Assembly (NCBI GenBank): GCA_963663365.2
Contig: CAXXIH010000008.1
Location: forward strand, 1,116,001-1,180,000
Direction of reading: 5' to 3'
Source: G963663365 sp963663365
Lineage (GTDB): Bacteria > Hinthialibacterota > Hinthialibacteria > Hinthialibacterales > G963663365
Length of the DNA stretch: 64,000 nt
Shown piece by piece: positions 53,139 through 63,045 of the stretch. The notes beneath the pieces were generated by a model, which saw only the letters and a program-made list of their open reading frames with translations, was not told the DNA's origin and ran no database searches. A program made the position numbers and the translations under genes. Each line of letters begins with the position of its first letter. Position 1 is the first letter of the stretch.

Positions 53139-54269
53139 CTACTCGACTGTTGTGCCGGCAGATTCATTTGGCATTGCTTGATTGCCATCTGTTTCGCTAG
53201 GCGTGGGCTCGGCGGCATCGCCGGATTTCTCCAAATCCAGAAGAATACGGACTTGCGTGGTTAACGCATCGGCAAGCAGTTTGTGTCCCAAAGCGCCGGG
53301 ATGCCCATCTTGCGGATGCAGCCGCAGTTCTTTGGTGGGATAGGCGGACAAAAGCGGCCGCAAAGAGATATAGATCAATCCCGCTTCGTCACAGGCGGCC
53401 TGAATCCGTTTTTCATGTTCGCTAAAGGGGTAACCGGCCCATTTCATTAAAAGCGGGTGAATTACGACCAACACGCGGAAATTGTTCTCCACTGATAATT
53501 GTGCCAATTCGGAAAAAGCCGCTTGGCATTCATCCCAACCGGGTTGCTCAAAAATGCCGCGGTTAAAATAATCCGCAATGCGATCCAACTGGGCATGTCC
53601 GTTTCGGGTATAAGGCGCAAGTGCGCGGTCAATCATTCCCGAAAAGCGGCTATGCCGTCCCAATCTTTGCAGCAGGCGCGGCGGACGCGCGGCCTCGGCG
53701 GCCCAAATATCGCCGGGAGCAGGCAAAAGAGCTCCCTCGGCATCCAGCACCCGGGTTTGCTCCGGATCATTGGGCACATAAAGCAAGATCACGGCATCGG
53801 GACGCAATCTGAGACCGGCTTCGCGCAGCCAAATGATTTCCTGAAGGGTGTTGTAGCCGGGAACACCGGCATTTACGATTTCAACATCCTCTAATTGCGA
53901 TTCCAAAATATGCGTATAAACCTGTTCGATCGGCAAACCGTAACCGAAACCAATCGAGTCTCCCAAACAGATTACCCGCTTCTGGCCCTGCAAGGCGGGA
54001 ATCAAAATGTCGGTGTTTTGTCTTAGTCCCAGTGAGTTGGTTACGACTTTGGTGTTATAGACCATGCCGGAGAAGTTAGGCCGCATGGCATAACTGAGAT
54101 TTTCGATTTCCGAAGGAATCAATAATTCCCGATCCCCGCCGACATAGGGGCTTGGAGCGCCCACACCCAAGAAACGGCAGGCCGCTTCGCATAGAAACAG
54201 AATCAAGATCAGATTAAAGATTGCGATTCTGAAAAATTTCCCGGCGTGCTTGCCCACAGAAACCCCCAT
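53139..54269 (-). CDS. Membrane-anchored SGNH/GDSL-like hydrolase
   Basis: 376 residues. One N-terminal helix (about 12-32, FRIAIFNLILILFLCEAACR) anchors a periplasmic or exterior domain. SGNH blocks are visible: CLGDSIGFGYG (Ser), NAGVPGYNT (Gly), LLYVPNDPE (Asn), and DGHPGALGH (Asp and His). An esterase or deacetylase acting on envelope polysaccharide or lipid is plausible, but unproven. The C-terminal 35 residues are polar and low complexity. It is convergent with the NtrC-type gene (53 bp). Confidence 0.8.
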   Translation of the reverse strand: MGVSVGKHAGKFFRIAIFNLILILFLCEAACRFLGVGAPSPYVGGDRELLIPSEIENLSYAMRPNFSGMVYNTKVVTNSLGLRQNTDILIPALQGQKRVICLGDSIGFGYGLPIEQVYTHILESQLEDVEIVNAGVPGYNTLQEIIWLREAGLRLRPDAVILLYVPNDPEQTRVLDAEGALLPAPGDIWAAEAARPPRLLQRLGRHSRFSGMIDRALAPYTRNGHAQLDRIADYFNRGIFEQPGWDECQAAFSELAQLSVENNFRVLVVIHPLLMKWAGYPFSEHEKRIQAACDEAGLIYISLRPLLSAYPTKELRLHPQDGHPGALGHKLLADALTTQVRILLDLEKSGDAAEPTPSETDGNQAMPNESAGTTVE

Positions 54270-54397
54270 GAATGGTAATCATTTCTTGTGCAATAGAACA
54301 AAACAAATAATGCCTTATCGGATTCTAGCAGCAAACATCCTGCTTGCCGAGAAGTGTATTGAGAAGACAATACATTTCCCGCTCCAATCGCATAATT

Positions 54398-54434
54398 AAA
54401 AAAAGAGGGGATAGAACAAGTCCATCCCCTCTTT
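54398..54434 (-). terminator. Strong terminator of the Gly/Ala-rich protein gene
   Basis: AAAGAGGGGAT and ATCCCCTCTTT pair across an 11-base loop; on the minus strand the stem ends in seven T. It lies 25 bp after the stop. Confidence 0.92.
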
Positions 54435-54458
54435 GAGAGCTATATAAGAGACTTCGAC

Positions 54459-56345
54459 TTACAGACCGGCGAGGGTCGCGTCAAAGAACTCAGGCTCGTC
54501 TTGGACTGAGTAAACAGCGATATCATCAACATTGACGACAGCGCCTGATGCTGCATCTGCAGGACCTGCATAGGCATTCTGCAGTGTGATCAGGAAAACG
54601 CCACCCAGTTCAGGGGCCATAGCGGCACTCTGAATCTGACCGCTGGCTTCAACTGAAGTCCAAGCGCCAGCTCCGGCGAGGTTAGCCGCAGAGGCAAACG
54701 TACCGAAACTTGAAATGCTACCGGCGATATCCGGCAGAGCGCTGATAACCAAGGCCAGGAAGTTATAGGCTCCCGTGCCGGTTATAGAAGCAGCCTGTGC
54801 ATTGCAGCATACCCGCACTGCGGATGTGCCAACATGCTCTGAGCTAACAGTGATGTTCGTGAGAACTGTACCGGTACCGGCCAATGCGATTGAGCCGTCA
54901 GTACCAGCTGTGTCAAAGCCATTGGCTGAGACAACAGTAGCCGCGCCTGTCGCTGAATAACCGCCAGAAGCGGTAATACCGTTGACATCAACACCAGTCA
55001 GACCAGCGCTGAAGTCGCCTGCGAAGGCAGCGCCCATACCAGCACCCCAACCATAGAGGTCCTGGCCACCGTTACCCAATGCGAAGGTATCCGGAGCAGT
55101 TGCACGGCAAACTTCCAGGTTATCAAAGGCGATGGAGCCCGGGCCGATCATCTGGAAAGCCGGACGAATCGAGCCACTGGGAGCATCGTATGTCACTGAC
55201 AAGCGGCGAGGAACAGCCTGTCCGAGTTCAGCACCACCTGCGTTCATATAGGTTAAATCCTGATAACCCATGGTGAACACACCGCCGTCCAAAACGGCCA
55301 AACTTGTGGTTGTTGAATTATCGAATGAGCCAGTCTTAGCCCATGTGCTGACGGAGACGGTCACAGGACCATCCACGGCAACGGAAGGCAGGAAGACCTG
55401 AACTGTCTGGCCCGCAGGAGCGGTAACCAGAATACCAGTTCCATCGGAGAAACCAGCCGGAGCTGAACCAAGAGCAGCACCAAGCTGAACGCTAGCGCCA
55501 GTAGGAAGACCGCCGCCTGCGCCATCACCGATATCTACCGGAATGCTCGCGCTATTCAGATTGTTTGTACCACCATTGCCAGAGCTTATTGCAGCAGAAG
55601 CAACCACGCTTGCAGCGTCCATATCATCACCAGCTGATTTAATGAAGGTAACGACAACAGGACCTGTGAAGCTGGCATCGGACTGCAACGTGTAGTTGCC
55701 GTCAGCATCAATGCTGGCGGTCAAACCACCGTTGGAGAGCGAATCGCCGCCACTGGCGATAACACTGCTGGAACGAGTCTTCTGACCCGTTGTGGAGAAA
55801 CCGGAAACAACTTGACCAAATGTAATTGACCAGACTGCGGAGCCGCCGCCAGGAGTACCGTCACCAGGGGTGCCGGAACCACCTGTGCCGCCACCCGCAG
55901 GACCACCCGTCAGGGCGGCAGCGGACTGGACAGCAACGCCAGCTTGCAGACAGTTCAAGAACACATTGGTACCGGCAGCTTGATCCACGAGAATCATGCT
56001 GTCATCTGCTTCCGGCGCACCTTCTAATAAGAAGGAGGAGACCTTACGTGTGTAGTCCGCTGTGCCGGAATCTGCGCCGACGGTGATCGTCGCCGAGAAA
56101 TCGGTGGTACCGGGATCTGCTGCGCCAGGAACGGAAACGAGACCGGCGGCGTTAGCATTGCCACCCGAGAACGTTGCCGCGCCTGCGTTATTCGTCGAGA
56201 AATAGTCGTTCAGATCGACAATCCCCGTCGGTGACGCAGAACCTGTCAGCAAACGAATGTCAGGCGGATCCTGGACATCAACGATACCAGCAAAAGTGAG
56301 ACTAGCCACGAAGGCCAGAGCCGTAAGAATTACCAAGTGCTTCAT
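54459..56345 (-). CDS. Large secreted Gly/Ala/Ser/Thr-rich surface-type protein
   Basis: 628 residues. A clean signal peptide (about 1-19, ending LTFAG) is followed by a sequence rich in Gly, Ala, Ser, Thr, Val and Asp and poor in Lys and Arg. There are two cysteines near residue 420-500, plus a Gly/Pro linker (GGGTGGSGTPGDGTPGGGS, about 150-168). Beta-rich domains with repeating SITFGQVVSGFST-like and GSFDNSTTTSLAV-like strands follow. There is no membrane anchor or sorting motif at the C-terminus. This composition suits an S-layer or other abundant surface protein. It has its own strong ribosome site (GGGGGG, about ten bases) and terminator, consistent with high expression (inference). Confidence 0.72.
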   Translation of the reverse strand: MKHLVILTALAFVASLTFAGIVDVQDPPDIRLLTGSASPTGIVDLNDYFSTNNAGAATFSGGNANAAGLVSVPGAADPGTTDFSATITVGADSGTADYTRKVSSFLLEGAPEADDSMILVDQAAGTNVFLNCLQAGVAVQSAAALTGGPAGGGTGGSGTPGDGTPGGGSAVWSITFGQVVSGFSTTGQKTRSSSVIASGGDSLSNGGLTASIDADGNYTLQSDASFTGPVVVTFIKSAGDDMDAASVVASAAISSGNGGTNNLNSASIPVDIGDGAGGGLPTGASVQLGAALGSAPAGFSDGTGILVTAPAGQTVQVFLPSVAVDGPVTVSVSTWAKTGSFDNSTTTSLAVLDGGVFTMGYQDLTYMNAGGAELGQAVPRRLSVTYDAPSGSIRPAFQMIGPGSIAFDNLEVCRATAPDTFALGNGGQDLYGWGAGMGAAFAGDFSAGLTGVDVNGITASGGYSATGAATVVSANGFDTAGTDGSIALAGTGTVLTNITVSSEHVGTSAVRVCCNAQAASITGTGAYNFLALVISALPDIAGSISSFGTFASAANLAGAGAWTSVEASGQIQSAAMAPELGGVFLITLQNAYAGPADAASGAVVNVDDIAVYSVQDEPEFFDATLAGL

Positions 56346-56773
56346 TCTTTATTTCCCCCCTTTCAGGGAAAAGCGTTGGGCGTAGTCCGAAGACCATGAG
56401 CCAAGGAACAAATCAGTTTATGAAGTATGAAGCTTTACAAGGCTCTCCTCCTTTTCGAAAAAATCGATTTTAGCGCCACAAGTAGCTGTGCCTGGCGAGC
56501 ACGAAAGGTGTGTGACCCGACACATCTTTGCGGCCAAGATGTTTTGATGATATCCAAGAGTCAGGTTCCGTGTCAACCCTCTTATTCGTTTTTTTTCCAA
56601 GGTTTTTGTTCGATTGCTTGTCGGATTCGCATACACCATATTTGTCGTCATGCAAAATCAACACTCTAATACCAAACAACCATAAGAATCTCTAAGTCGG
56701 AAGTAATATAGCACATATTTTATGAGCAACAGCATAGAGACCGATAAGTTACCGGTAAGTTTGTCAGCCGTGT
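56346..56773. other. Upstream region of the secreted surface-type gene
   Basis: About 430 bp with no gene. It should hold the minus-strand promoter and a leader of the surface-type gene; a poly-G ribosome site (AAAGGGGGGAAAT) lies at its left end. Near 56458-56474 it contains AAAATCGATTTT, a 12-bp palindrome. I cannot assign promoter boxes. Confidence 0.4.
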
Positions 56774-57949
56774 TTATGGCTTTCGCAGCCACATAAAACA
56801 TCCATCTCCTATAAGTCCATCTTTATCAAGGACTTGGCGCTCAGCCAAGGTTCTACGCGCATAAAAATCCGGCCAACTCTGGGCGGCTGGGCGTAGCCCT
56901 TGAAGCGGTGGATGCCAGGGATTGATGGACTCTTCATATAAAACGATATCAAGCCCCAGTTGCTGAAACGCCGCCGCCAGACGCCGGCCCAAATCGGTTT
57001 CATCGGCCCCCTCAAAAGCCGACTCTTCCAGTGGATACGGCGGTGGCGTCTCATCGGGCGTGCCCGTAACCGTATCGGGAATTTGAATCCCCTTTTCGCG
57101 CAGCCGTTCCGCAAGCCCCGACATAATTTCCGAACCCAGTTCCGAAGGGAAAACGGCTTGGCGCGGATAGGCTTCGAATTCGGGCAACGTTAAATTTTCA
57201 TTCGGTTGCGTAACAAATTCTTTCAGACATTCGGCCAAGCCTTGATGAGTACGTTCTAATCCGCCGGACGGCTCTTGATGCTCTAAAATTAAGGCCTCGC
57301 CGCCCGGGGCCAAAGCATGCACTATACGCGCTGCAATGCATTCCAAATCCCGTGCGTGATGAAGCGCATCATGTGCGATTAGAATGTCAAACGACTCCGG
57401 TTCCGGGTCCCAGGCATTAAAATCAGAACAAACATAATGCGGCGCTTTCCAAGGCGGAGGAGACAGATCGACACAATTGTATCTAGGGAAGAGATATTCC
57501 TGCCACCGGGCCGGATCCTGCCCGAAGTATTCGGCTACGGCCAACTGTCCCGGGCTGCAATCGATACCCGTAACGGATGCGCCCTGCCGGGAAAGTTCGA
57601 GCGACAAAAAACCGGAGCCGCAGCCCAAATCCAACACCCGTCCACGCCCCGAGGCCGCCAATTCGCGTACCCGCAGGACCGCCCGGCGCAGATGAGTCCG
57701 CCGCGACGAAAGATTCTCGAGTTCCGCACCCAAAATGCGGTCATGGTGCTGATTGGCAATTAGTTGAGAGATCGCCAGACGGGTATCGCCCCATGGGGGA
57801 ATAATGCCGCTACGAACCCAGCGGGACGTAAAATCCGCCCAATAGGCGGCTTCCGCAGCCAACCGTCTCTCGTAATCCTGTACGCCACCCGCGAAAAACT
57901 TCCGGGATAGGCCGTCTTTTTTATCTCGAAGCCATTGCCGTAATGTCAT
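56774..57949 (-). CDS. Class I SAM-dependent methyltransferase
   Basis: 391 residues. SAM motif I is VLDLGCGSGFL, followed by VTGIDCSPGQLAVAEYF, an ILIAHDALHHARDLECIAAR stretch (motif IV) and PGGEALILEH. The first 85 residues are charged and helical, and the last 130 form an unassigned C-terminal domain with a Pro-rich segment. Methylated substrate is unknown. A cytoplasmic enzyme. AGGAA lies seven bases before ATG. It is transcribed toward the surface-type protein gene, but a 428-bp gap argues against co-transcription. Confidence 0.88.
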   Translation of the reverse strand: MTLRQWLRDKKDGLSRKFFAGGVQDYERRLAAEAAYWADFTSRWVRSGIIPPWGDTRLAISQLIANQHHDRILGAELENLSSRRTHLRRAVLRVRELAASGRGRVLDLGCGSGFLSLELSRQGASVTGIDCSPGQLAVAEYFGQDPARWQEYLFPRYNCVDLSPPPWKAPHYVCSDFNAWDPEPESFDILIAHDALHHARDLECIAARIVHALAPGGEALILEHQEPSGGLERTHQGLAECLKEFVTQPNENLTLPEFEAYPRQAVFPSELGSEIMSGLAERLREKGIQIPDTVTGTPDETPPPYPLEESAFEGADETDLGRRLAAAFQQLGLDIVLYEESINPWHPPLQGLRPAAQSWPDFYARRTLAERQVLDKDGLIGDGCFMWLRKP

Positions 57950-58249
57950 TGGGATTCCTGTTTGCGGAGCGTATCATTCAGCCGTGCACAGGGCAGGTTA
58001 GGCCGGGAGGCATCCGTGGCCCGGCAGTGTCGCTTCGAACCTCCAAACCGGGAGAATCCCGCCTTATACCCGGGGATAGGTTATTGCCTTGTATTCTGAG
58101 GATGGATGCTACAATGCGAACACGCACCGTTTCATTGCGGTACGTGGATCGGTTTCAAGAAGTTCTAAAATCCGGGATGCCGGATTTTTCCGGGTACATT
58201 CCCGGAGTAAGTTTGAAACCGCATCGAGGCTGTAAGAGGTATACCGCCA
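57950..58249. other. Intergenic region with a terminator-like hairpin
   Basis: No good gene; the 107-codon plus frame 57943-58266 has no recognisable protein features and starts inside the methyltransferase. The region holds the methyltransferase promoter (minus strand) and a hairpin at 58167-58189. Confidence 0.4.
58167..58189 (+). terminator. Terminator-like hairpin
   Basis: AAAATCCGG and CCGGATTTT form a 9-bp stem with a GATG loop, followed by one more T. No gene ends just before it on the plus strand, so it may be an attenuator ahead of the small gene at 58250. Confidence 0.45.
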
Positions 58250-58483
58250 ATGGTTACGTGGGTTGAGAAAAACCGTATTTACTCCAATGCCGCCGATCCG
58301 GCGGCGGCCGCATTAGAAATTGACACGTACGCTTCCGAGCACGATCTGCGGCTTTCTTGTGAGTTCTATCCCCGCGCGGAAATGCGCGGCACACGCCAGA
58401 TTTATCTCAAACGAATTCTTGGCAAGGCTTCAGATCCCAAAGGCGCCTTTGGAGTGAAGCCATTCGTGGGCCTGCGTAAGTAG
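58250..58483 (+). CDS. Small hypothetical protein
   Basis: 77 residues with a mixed charged composition: NAADPAAAALEIDTYASEHD and then FYPRAEMRGTRQIYLKRI. AAGAGG lies ten bases before ATG. There is no signal or membrane segment. I recognise no family. It lies downstream of a hairpin and is convergent with the Nif3-family gene. The codon use looks like that of the neighbours. Confidence 0.5.
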   Translation: MVTWVEKNRIYSNAADPAAAALEIDTYASEHDLRLSCEFYPRAEMRGTRQIYLKRILGKASDPKGAFGVKPFVGLRK

Positions 58484-58585
58484 TCATCGGTCTTCCCTTC
58501 TATCTATATCCCGGTTGAATAAATGCCGGATAAGAACGAAGGCCCGAAAGATATCCTGCCCCCTTAGGATGCAAATGAGGTTCAA

Positions 58586-59698
58586 TTAAGTTGTGATTTT
58601 CGCCGGTGGGCGTTCATGGGCAATGACCAATGGGACATCCAAGCCATAGGATTTCAGAATTCGCTGGAGCGTCCGCGCGAAAAACTGTTCGCTTTCATAA
58701 TGCCCAACCGCCACACAAGGCAGGCCGTCTTCCGCGGCTTCCCAAAACAGATGATAGCCAAGTTCGCCTGTGAGATAGGCATCCACTCCAAGCCCTTTGA
58801 CAACCGGAAGACAACTGGAGCCGCTGCCGGTAGAGAGCGCCACAGTTTGGATCCGCGTCCGCGATCCCGGAGCATTGGCCCGCGCCCCGCTAAAACCGGG
58901 CGTCGCGTTTGCCACCTTCTCTATGAATTCAGCCCAGCGTAATTTTTTCTCGAAACGGCCTGTCCATATTAATTGTTCCAGGCATTTGAATTCATTCAGT
59001 TCAATCAGATCATAGGCCGGTTCCTCATAAGGATGCGCCTCATAAAGCGCGCGGACCGCACGGCCAACCAATGGCTTTGGCACAACCATCTCCAAGCGGA
59101 TTTCCGGTTCGGATTCGAGCCGTCCTTTTTGGCCCACAAAGGGATTGGTGAGATCGCTGCCTCGAAAACTCCCCACACCCGGATGGCTAAACGAACAAGT
59201 GTCATATTCGCCAATCTGCCCCGCGCCCGCTTGGGCAAGGGCCTCACGTACGGCGTCCAGCTGCTTTTCGGGAACAAAAGTCACCAACTTGCAGCAGCCC
59301 GCCTGCGGTTTGGGGGCTAAGGGACGTAAATCTTGGAGACCGAGCCGCTTGCCCCATTCCAGCCCCATCCCTTGGGGGTGCATGTCCATATTGGTGTGCA
59401 TGGCATAGAGAGCGATGTTTTCTTGGACCAAACGCCGGACCAAACGCTCCACCACGTTTCCCCCGGTCAAACGCTTGAGCGGGGAGAAAATCAAAGGATG
59501 GTGCACAACAAGCAACTGCGCTCCCTTTTGCACACATTGATCCAACACACTTCGGGTGGCCTCTAGCGCCAGCATGATTTTCTCGACGGGCGCTTTTTTA
59601 TCGCCCACATGCAAACCGATAGGATCGCCATCCAGGGCATACACCGGAGGCACGGCCCGTTCGATTGTTTGTATGCATTGCCCTAAAGAAACGGCCAT
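58586..59698 (-). CDS. Nif3-family (DUF34) dinuclear metal-centre protein
   Basis: 370 residues, the long form with an inserted central domain (about 130-225), as in YqfO. The metal-site motifs are VVHHPLIFSPLKRL near residue 65 and YAMHTNMDMHPQG, with GELGYHLFWEAAEDGLPCVA and VGHYESEQFF near the C-terminus. Family members have been named GTP cyclohydrolase I type 2, but the activity is not established. The central domain has CKLVTFVPEKQLDAVREAL and a PYEEPAYDL ending. Confidence 0.93.
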   Translation of the reverse strand: MAVSLGQCIQTIERAVPPVYALDGDPIGLHVGDKKAPVEKIMLALEATRSVLDQCVQKGAQLLVVHHPLIFSPLKRLTGGNVVERLVRRLVQENIALYAMHTNMDMHPQGMGLEWGKRLGLQDLRPLAPKPQAGCCKLVTFVPEKQLDAVREALAQAGAGQIGEYDTCSFSHPGVGSFRGSDLTNPFVGQKGRLESEPEIRLEMVVPKPLVGRAVRALYEAHPYEEPAYDLIELNEFKCLEQLIWTGRFEKKLRWAEFIEKVANATPGFSGARANAPGSRTRIQTVALSTGSGSSCLPVVKGLGVDAYLTGELGYHLFWEAAEDGLPCVAVGHYESEQFFARTLQRILKSYGLDVPLVIAHERPPAKITT

Positions 59699-59888
59699 GA
59701 TTCTTTCTTCCTTTAAACCTCAAACTGTTCAACCCAATCCAGCTATACTGTAACAAGAGCGCATTGACATAAAAATCGTAATGTTGAATTCATACGATCT
59801 CCCCCCCTCTCCTCTGAATCATTGCGGCTTTCAGTATTAGGATGGACAGCGCCCTGCCCCACCTTCGATGCGTAAAGGAGCAGACAGA

Positions 59889-61964
59889 ATGCCTGCAAAA
59901 GACTTACGATTCCGGTTTGTTTCGCTGGTTCTATTCATTTTGGGAATGGCGATTCGTATTGATGCGGAGACTACAACCGTGCTGACACTCGAAAAGCCGG
60001 ATACTCCCGGCAAGGTTGTCTTCCAATACGACAGCGAAATAGGAGTCATGCTATCAGAATGGATTGCAGAACCATGCGCTACACCATGGGTGACACCGGA
60101 AACGGCCATCCCGCTGCTGCACATTGAGGGAACCGCCGAAGACGGAACCGCCAAGACTTTAAAATTCGGTGCCTGGCAAGGCTGGACTCAGACCAGCAAA
60201 CCGATGGGAGCGGGCCGAATCCGGCATACATTGACGCTATGGAATGCCCAATACCTGGTGAAACATTTGATTGAGAGTTTTGGCAGTGCGCCGATTCTCC
60301 GATTCCATACAGAAATTGAAATCCTAAAAGACGACCCCGGCACGGTTCCTATACTCCATTCCGCCCCCACACTCCGGCTTGGTCTAAATACTTCAGGAAC
60401 AAAAGTCACAGCTATCAAAAACCGCTCGCTTACATTTGCTTTTGAAAACCAGGAGCTGCAGACGGGGGAAAAATGCGTATTCAATGCCGGTCCACATTCG
60501 GGCCAACATGAAATGGATAATCCGTGGTTCCTGCTTCAACGCCAAACAACCGGAGACATTGTATTCGGAGGAATTGAGTGGAGCGGATATTGGCAAACCG
60601 AAGTTCAAAGAAAGAACGACGGTACGACAATTCTGGAAGCGGGGCTGGCTCCCGGTAAAATCGGCGCCACCTTAAAGACCGGCAAGACGTTTATTACTCC
60701 TGAAGTTTTTATCGGTGCGGCAAAGGGAGGTCTCGATGAAGCCGGGAATGTGCTTCGGCCTTGGTTAGAGTCCTATATCCTGCCCCCGCCGCCGGAGTGG
60801 GCTCGCGGACCGATTTATAATTCCTGGTATGCGTTTCGTTGGGATTTCTCGGAACAGGATGCGTTGGACAACATCGCGCTGGCCCAAGAGTTGGGCCTAA
60901 CCACGTTTGTTTTCGATGCGGGCTGGTATGCCGGTGTGGGCGATTGGCGCAGCAATCCCGAGCGTTTTCCTAATGGCATTAAACCGTTAATTAATGAAAT
61001 CCATAGCCGGGGTATGAGGGCCGGGCTGTGGATTTGTTTTCAGCTGGTTGCACCCGATCATCCGATTCTGAAAGAGCATCCCGAATGGGCCGTCGAACCG
61101 AAATTTATCGTGCCATTTATGGGCGATGCAGTACTGCTCCAGTTAGGCCGCGAAGATGTGCAAGCGTGGATTCTAGAGCAATTGGAAATAGTGGCCGGGT
61201 ATGGGCCGGATTGGATCAAATACGACCAAGATTTCATGCCCCCGGAGATGGAAGGCAGCCATTACGAACACGTACGGGGCTTCTATGCGATTCTGGATGC
61301 CTTCCACAAAAAACATCCCAACATTGTTTGGGAGACCTGTATGAGCGGCGGCCAGATTTCCGATATCGGGGCATTGTCGCGTAGTGTTTCGTTGTGGATG
61401 TCAGATGGGGGCGCCTCAGACGAAAAAAAAGCGGAGACCAACCGGCATCAGATTCGGGATGCTTCAGTCCTCTATCCCACACATTTCCTTCAACGCTGGA
61501 CTAACAGGCCGGAAGAACTACCGTGGGATCCGGAACTGGTGCGCTGGGCCTTTCGTTGCGCAATGCCTGGCACATGGGGCATCTGCGCCGATATGCGCAA
61601 ATGGCGTCCGGAACTGCTGGCGCTTGCAAAAGAAGAAGTCCTGACAGCCAAGCGCCTGAACGCCCGCAAGCGCAACGCGCTGATCTTCCGCACAGAATTA
61701 ACCAATCCAGGCTGGGAGGCCCTTGAATTTCTACAACCCCGGGAAGGTGATGCCGCTCTGGTCTTATACCGGACTGATTCAACCGCCAAGCAAACTCTAA
61801 TTCGGCTACGCGGTCTGGAATCCGATGCGGTTTATCACGTTATTTCCGACGATTTAAACCTTGAAGTTAAACCGACAGGAGCCCAGCTCGCAGAGGGCCT
61901 GGAAATTTTCGTGGGCGATGCGCGTAGCGCCATACTTTGGGTGAATCGAAATGAGACTTTTTAG
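59889..61964 (+). CDS. Secreted alpha-galactosidase-like GH36 enzyme
   Basis: 691 residues from ATG 59889, chosen because AAGGAG lies eight bases upstream; the frame also runs from 59868. A signal peptide (about 1-25) implies export. The N-terminal beta-sandwich runs to about 285, then the (beta/alpha)8 barrel: SWYAFRWDFSEQDALDNIAL, FVFDAGWYAGVGDWR, WIKYDQDF (nucleophile Asp446), TCMSGGQ and SLWMSDGG (acid/base Asp506). A C-terminal beta domain ends the protein. Both catalytic residues are present. The exact sugar is inferred from the family. Confidence 0.93.
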   Translation: MPAKDLRFRFVSLVLFILGMAIRIDAETTTVLTLEKPDTPGKVVFQYDSEIGVMLSEWIAEPCATPWVTPETAIPLLHIEGTAEDGTAKTLKFGAWQGWTQTSKPMGAGRIRHTLTLWNAQYLVKHLIESFGSAPILRFHTEIEILKDDPGTVPILHSAPTLRLGLNTSGTKVTAIKNRSLTFAFENQELQTGEKCVFNAGPHSGQHEMDNPWFLLQRQTTGDIVFGGIEWSGYWQTEVQRKNDGTTILEAGLAPGKIGATLKTGKTFITPEVFIGAAKGGLDEAGNVLRPWLESYILPPPPEWARGPIYNSWYAFRWDFSEQDALDNIALAQELGLTTFVFDAGWYAGVGDWRSNPERFPNGIKPLINEIHSRGMRAGLWICFQLVAPDHPILKEHPEWAVEPKFIVPFMGDAVLLQLGREDVQAWILEQLEIVAGYGPDWIKYDQDFMPPEMEGSHYEHVRGFYAILDAFHKKHPNIVWETCMSGGQISDIGALSRSVSLWMSDGGASDEKKAETNRHQIRDASVLYPTHFLQRWTNRPEELPWDPELVRWAFRCAMPGTWGICADMRKWRPELLALAKEEVLTAKRLNARKRNALIFRTELTNPGWEALEFLQPREGDAALVLYRTDSTAKQTLIRLRGLESDAVYHVISDDLNLEVKPTGAQLAEGLEIFVGDARSAILWVNRNETF

Positions 61965-62210
61965 GCCAAATTGTAGTGGCGTGGCCTTGATAAAAGACAA
62001 GATTCTGCCCATTAGCGGTTCATACTGTTAGAACTTCGGTTTTCTGCTAAACCTCGCTCAGAATTTGGCCGATAGAACTTCTGATAGCTTTTTTAGCGCA
62101 TCTGGGTCCGCTATCGGTTTGAAACTCATCGTCGGGATAGCAGCGCATAAACTCCTTAACGGACCAAGACATCTTAGTCACGGATTTGTCACGGAACTGG
62201 TGGAAGAATT

Positions 62211-62960
62211 ATGCCTCGCAGAGGTCTGAATGTTGGCAGTATTGGGCCGTCCTCCCAAAGTGTCAGCCGCCGGGCTTGTTTTAAGGTAACGGCGGTCCCC
62301 GGCAGCAATGCCCAAGTCTTGGTTGTGGATGGCGATGTAACCCTGGAAACGGCGAACAGCTTTGAATTAATGGCCTCGCAATTGACGCGGCCGGTGGTTG
62401 TGGTTGATTTTAGCCGTTCAACCATGATCAGCAGTGCTGCGCTGAGTGTTCTTGTGAAGTTGCTGTGCAAATGGAGGGGCCAGGCTCAAGATCCACGAAT
62501 TGTGGCGGATGATGGTCCTGTCTCGCAGATGCTACATTCCGAGAAAATCTTAAAACTTGCCTCGGTCTATTCTTCCCGCCGACAGGCCCTGCAGGGTATT
62601 ACCGGCTATGTCTCGGAGGCGGATGTTTTGGTCGTTGAAGCCAAAGAGGCGGTAACCGCTTTGGAGGGACAGAACTTGGAAGTCCTGTCTGGATCAGCCT
62701 CCAACCTGGACCACCTCCGCGGCCGCGCTCCGGTCTTGTTGCTGGAGCTGAGCACACTCGAATCGCTCGGCAGCGCAAAATCGATGCTGAAAAAGTTGAG
62801 TTCGGACTGGCATGTGGTTCTGGTCGGTCCCAACGACCGCGACGACATAGCCAAATTGTGCGGCAACCTGAAATCGGCCGACTATATTCCCGAGCCGGTT
62901 ATTGTGAACGAACTGGCCGAACATATCCGTAAGGCGGCAGGCTGCTCCAATTTAAACTGA
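62211..62960 (+). CDS. STAS-domain protein with a second receiver-like half
   Basis: 249 residues. The STAS domain (about 30-128) has VLVVDGDVTLETANSFELMA and VVDFSRSTMISSAALSVLVK, where the Ser at the SS pair is at the usual phosphorylation site of SpoIIAA-like anti-sigma antagonists. The second half (about 135-240) alternates short strands and helices (VLVVEAKEAVTALEGQ, VLLLELSTLESLGSAKSML) like a degenerate receiver domain. No partner anti-sigma factor or phosphatase is next to it. It is cytoplasmic. Confidence 0.68.
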   Translation: MPRRGLNVGSIGPSSQSVSRRACFKVTAVPGSNAQVLVVDGDVTLETANSFELMASQLTRPVVVVDFSRSTMISSAALSVLVKLLCKWRGQAQDPRIVADDGPVSQMLHSEKILKLASVYSSRRQALQGITGYVSEADVLVVEAKEAVTALEGQNLEVLSGSASNLDHLRGRAPVLLLELSTLESLGSAKSMLKKLSSDWHVVLVGPNDRDDIAKLCGNLKSADYIPEPVIVNELAEHIRKAAGCSNLN

Positions 62961-63045
62961 CGGTCTTTGCGATTATTTAAGCCTTAAAGCGGCAAGCGAG
63001 CCATACGATCATTCAATGCGGTTATTTTTTGGCTACAATCACCGT

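Noticed and set aside
57943..58266. 107-codon plus-strand frame
   Set aside because: Starts inside the methyltransferase gene, runs through a hairpin, and has no family features.
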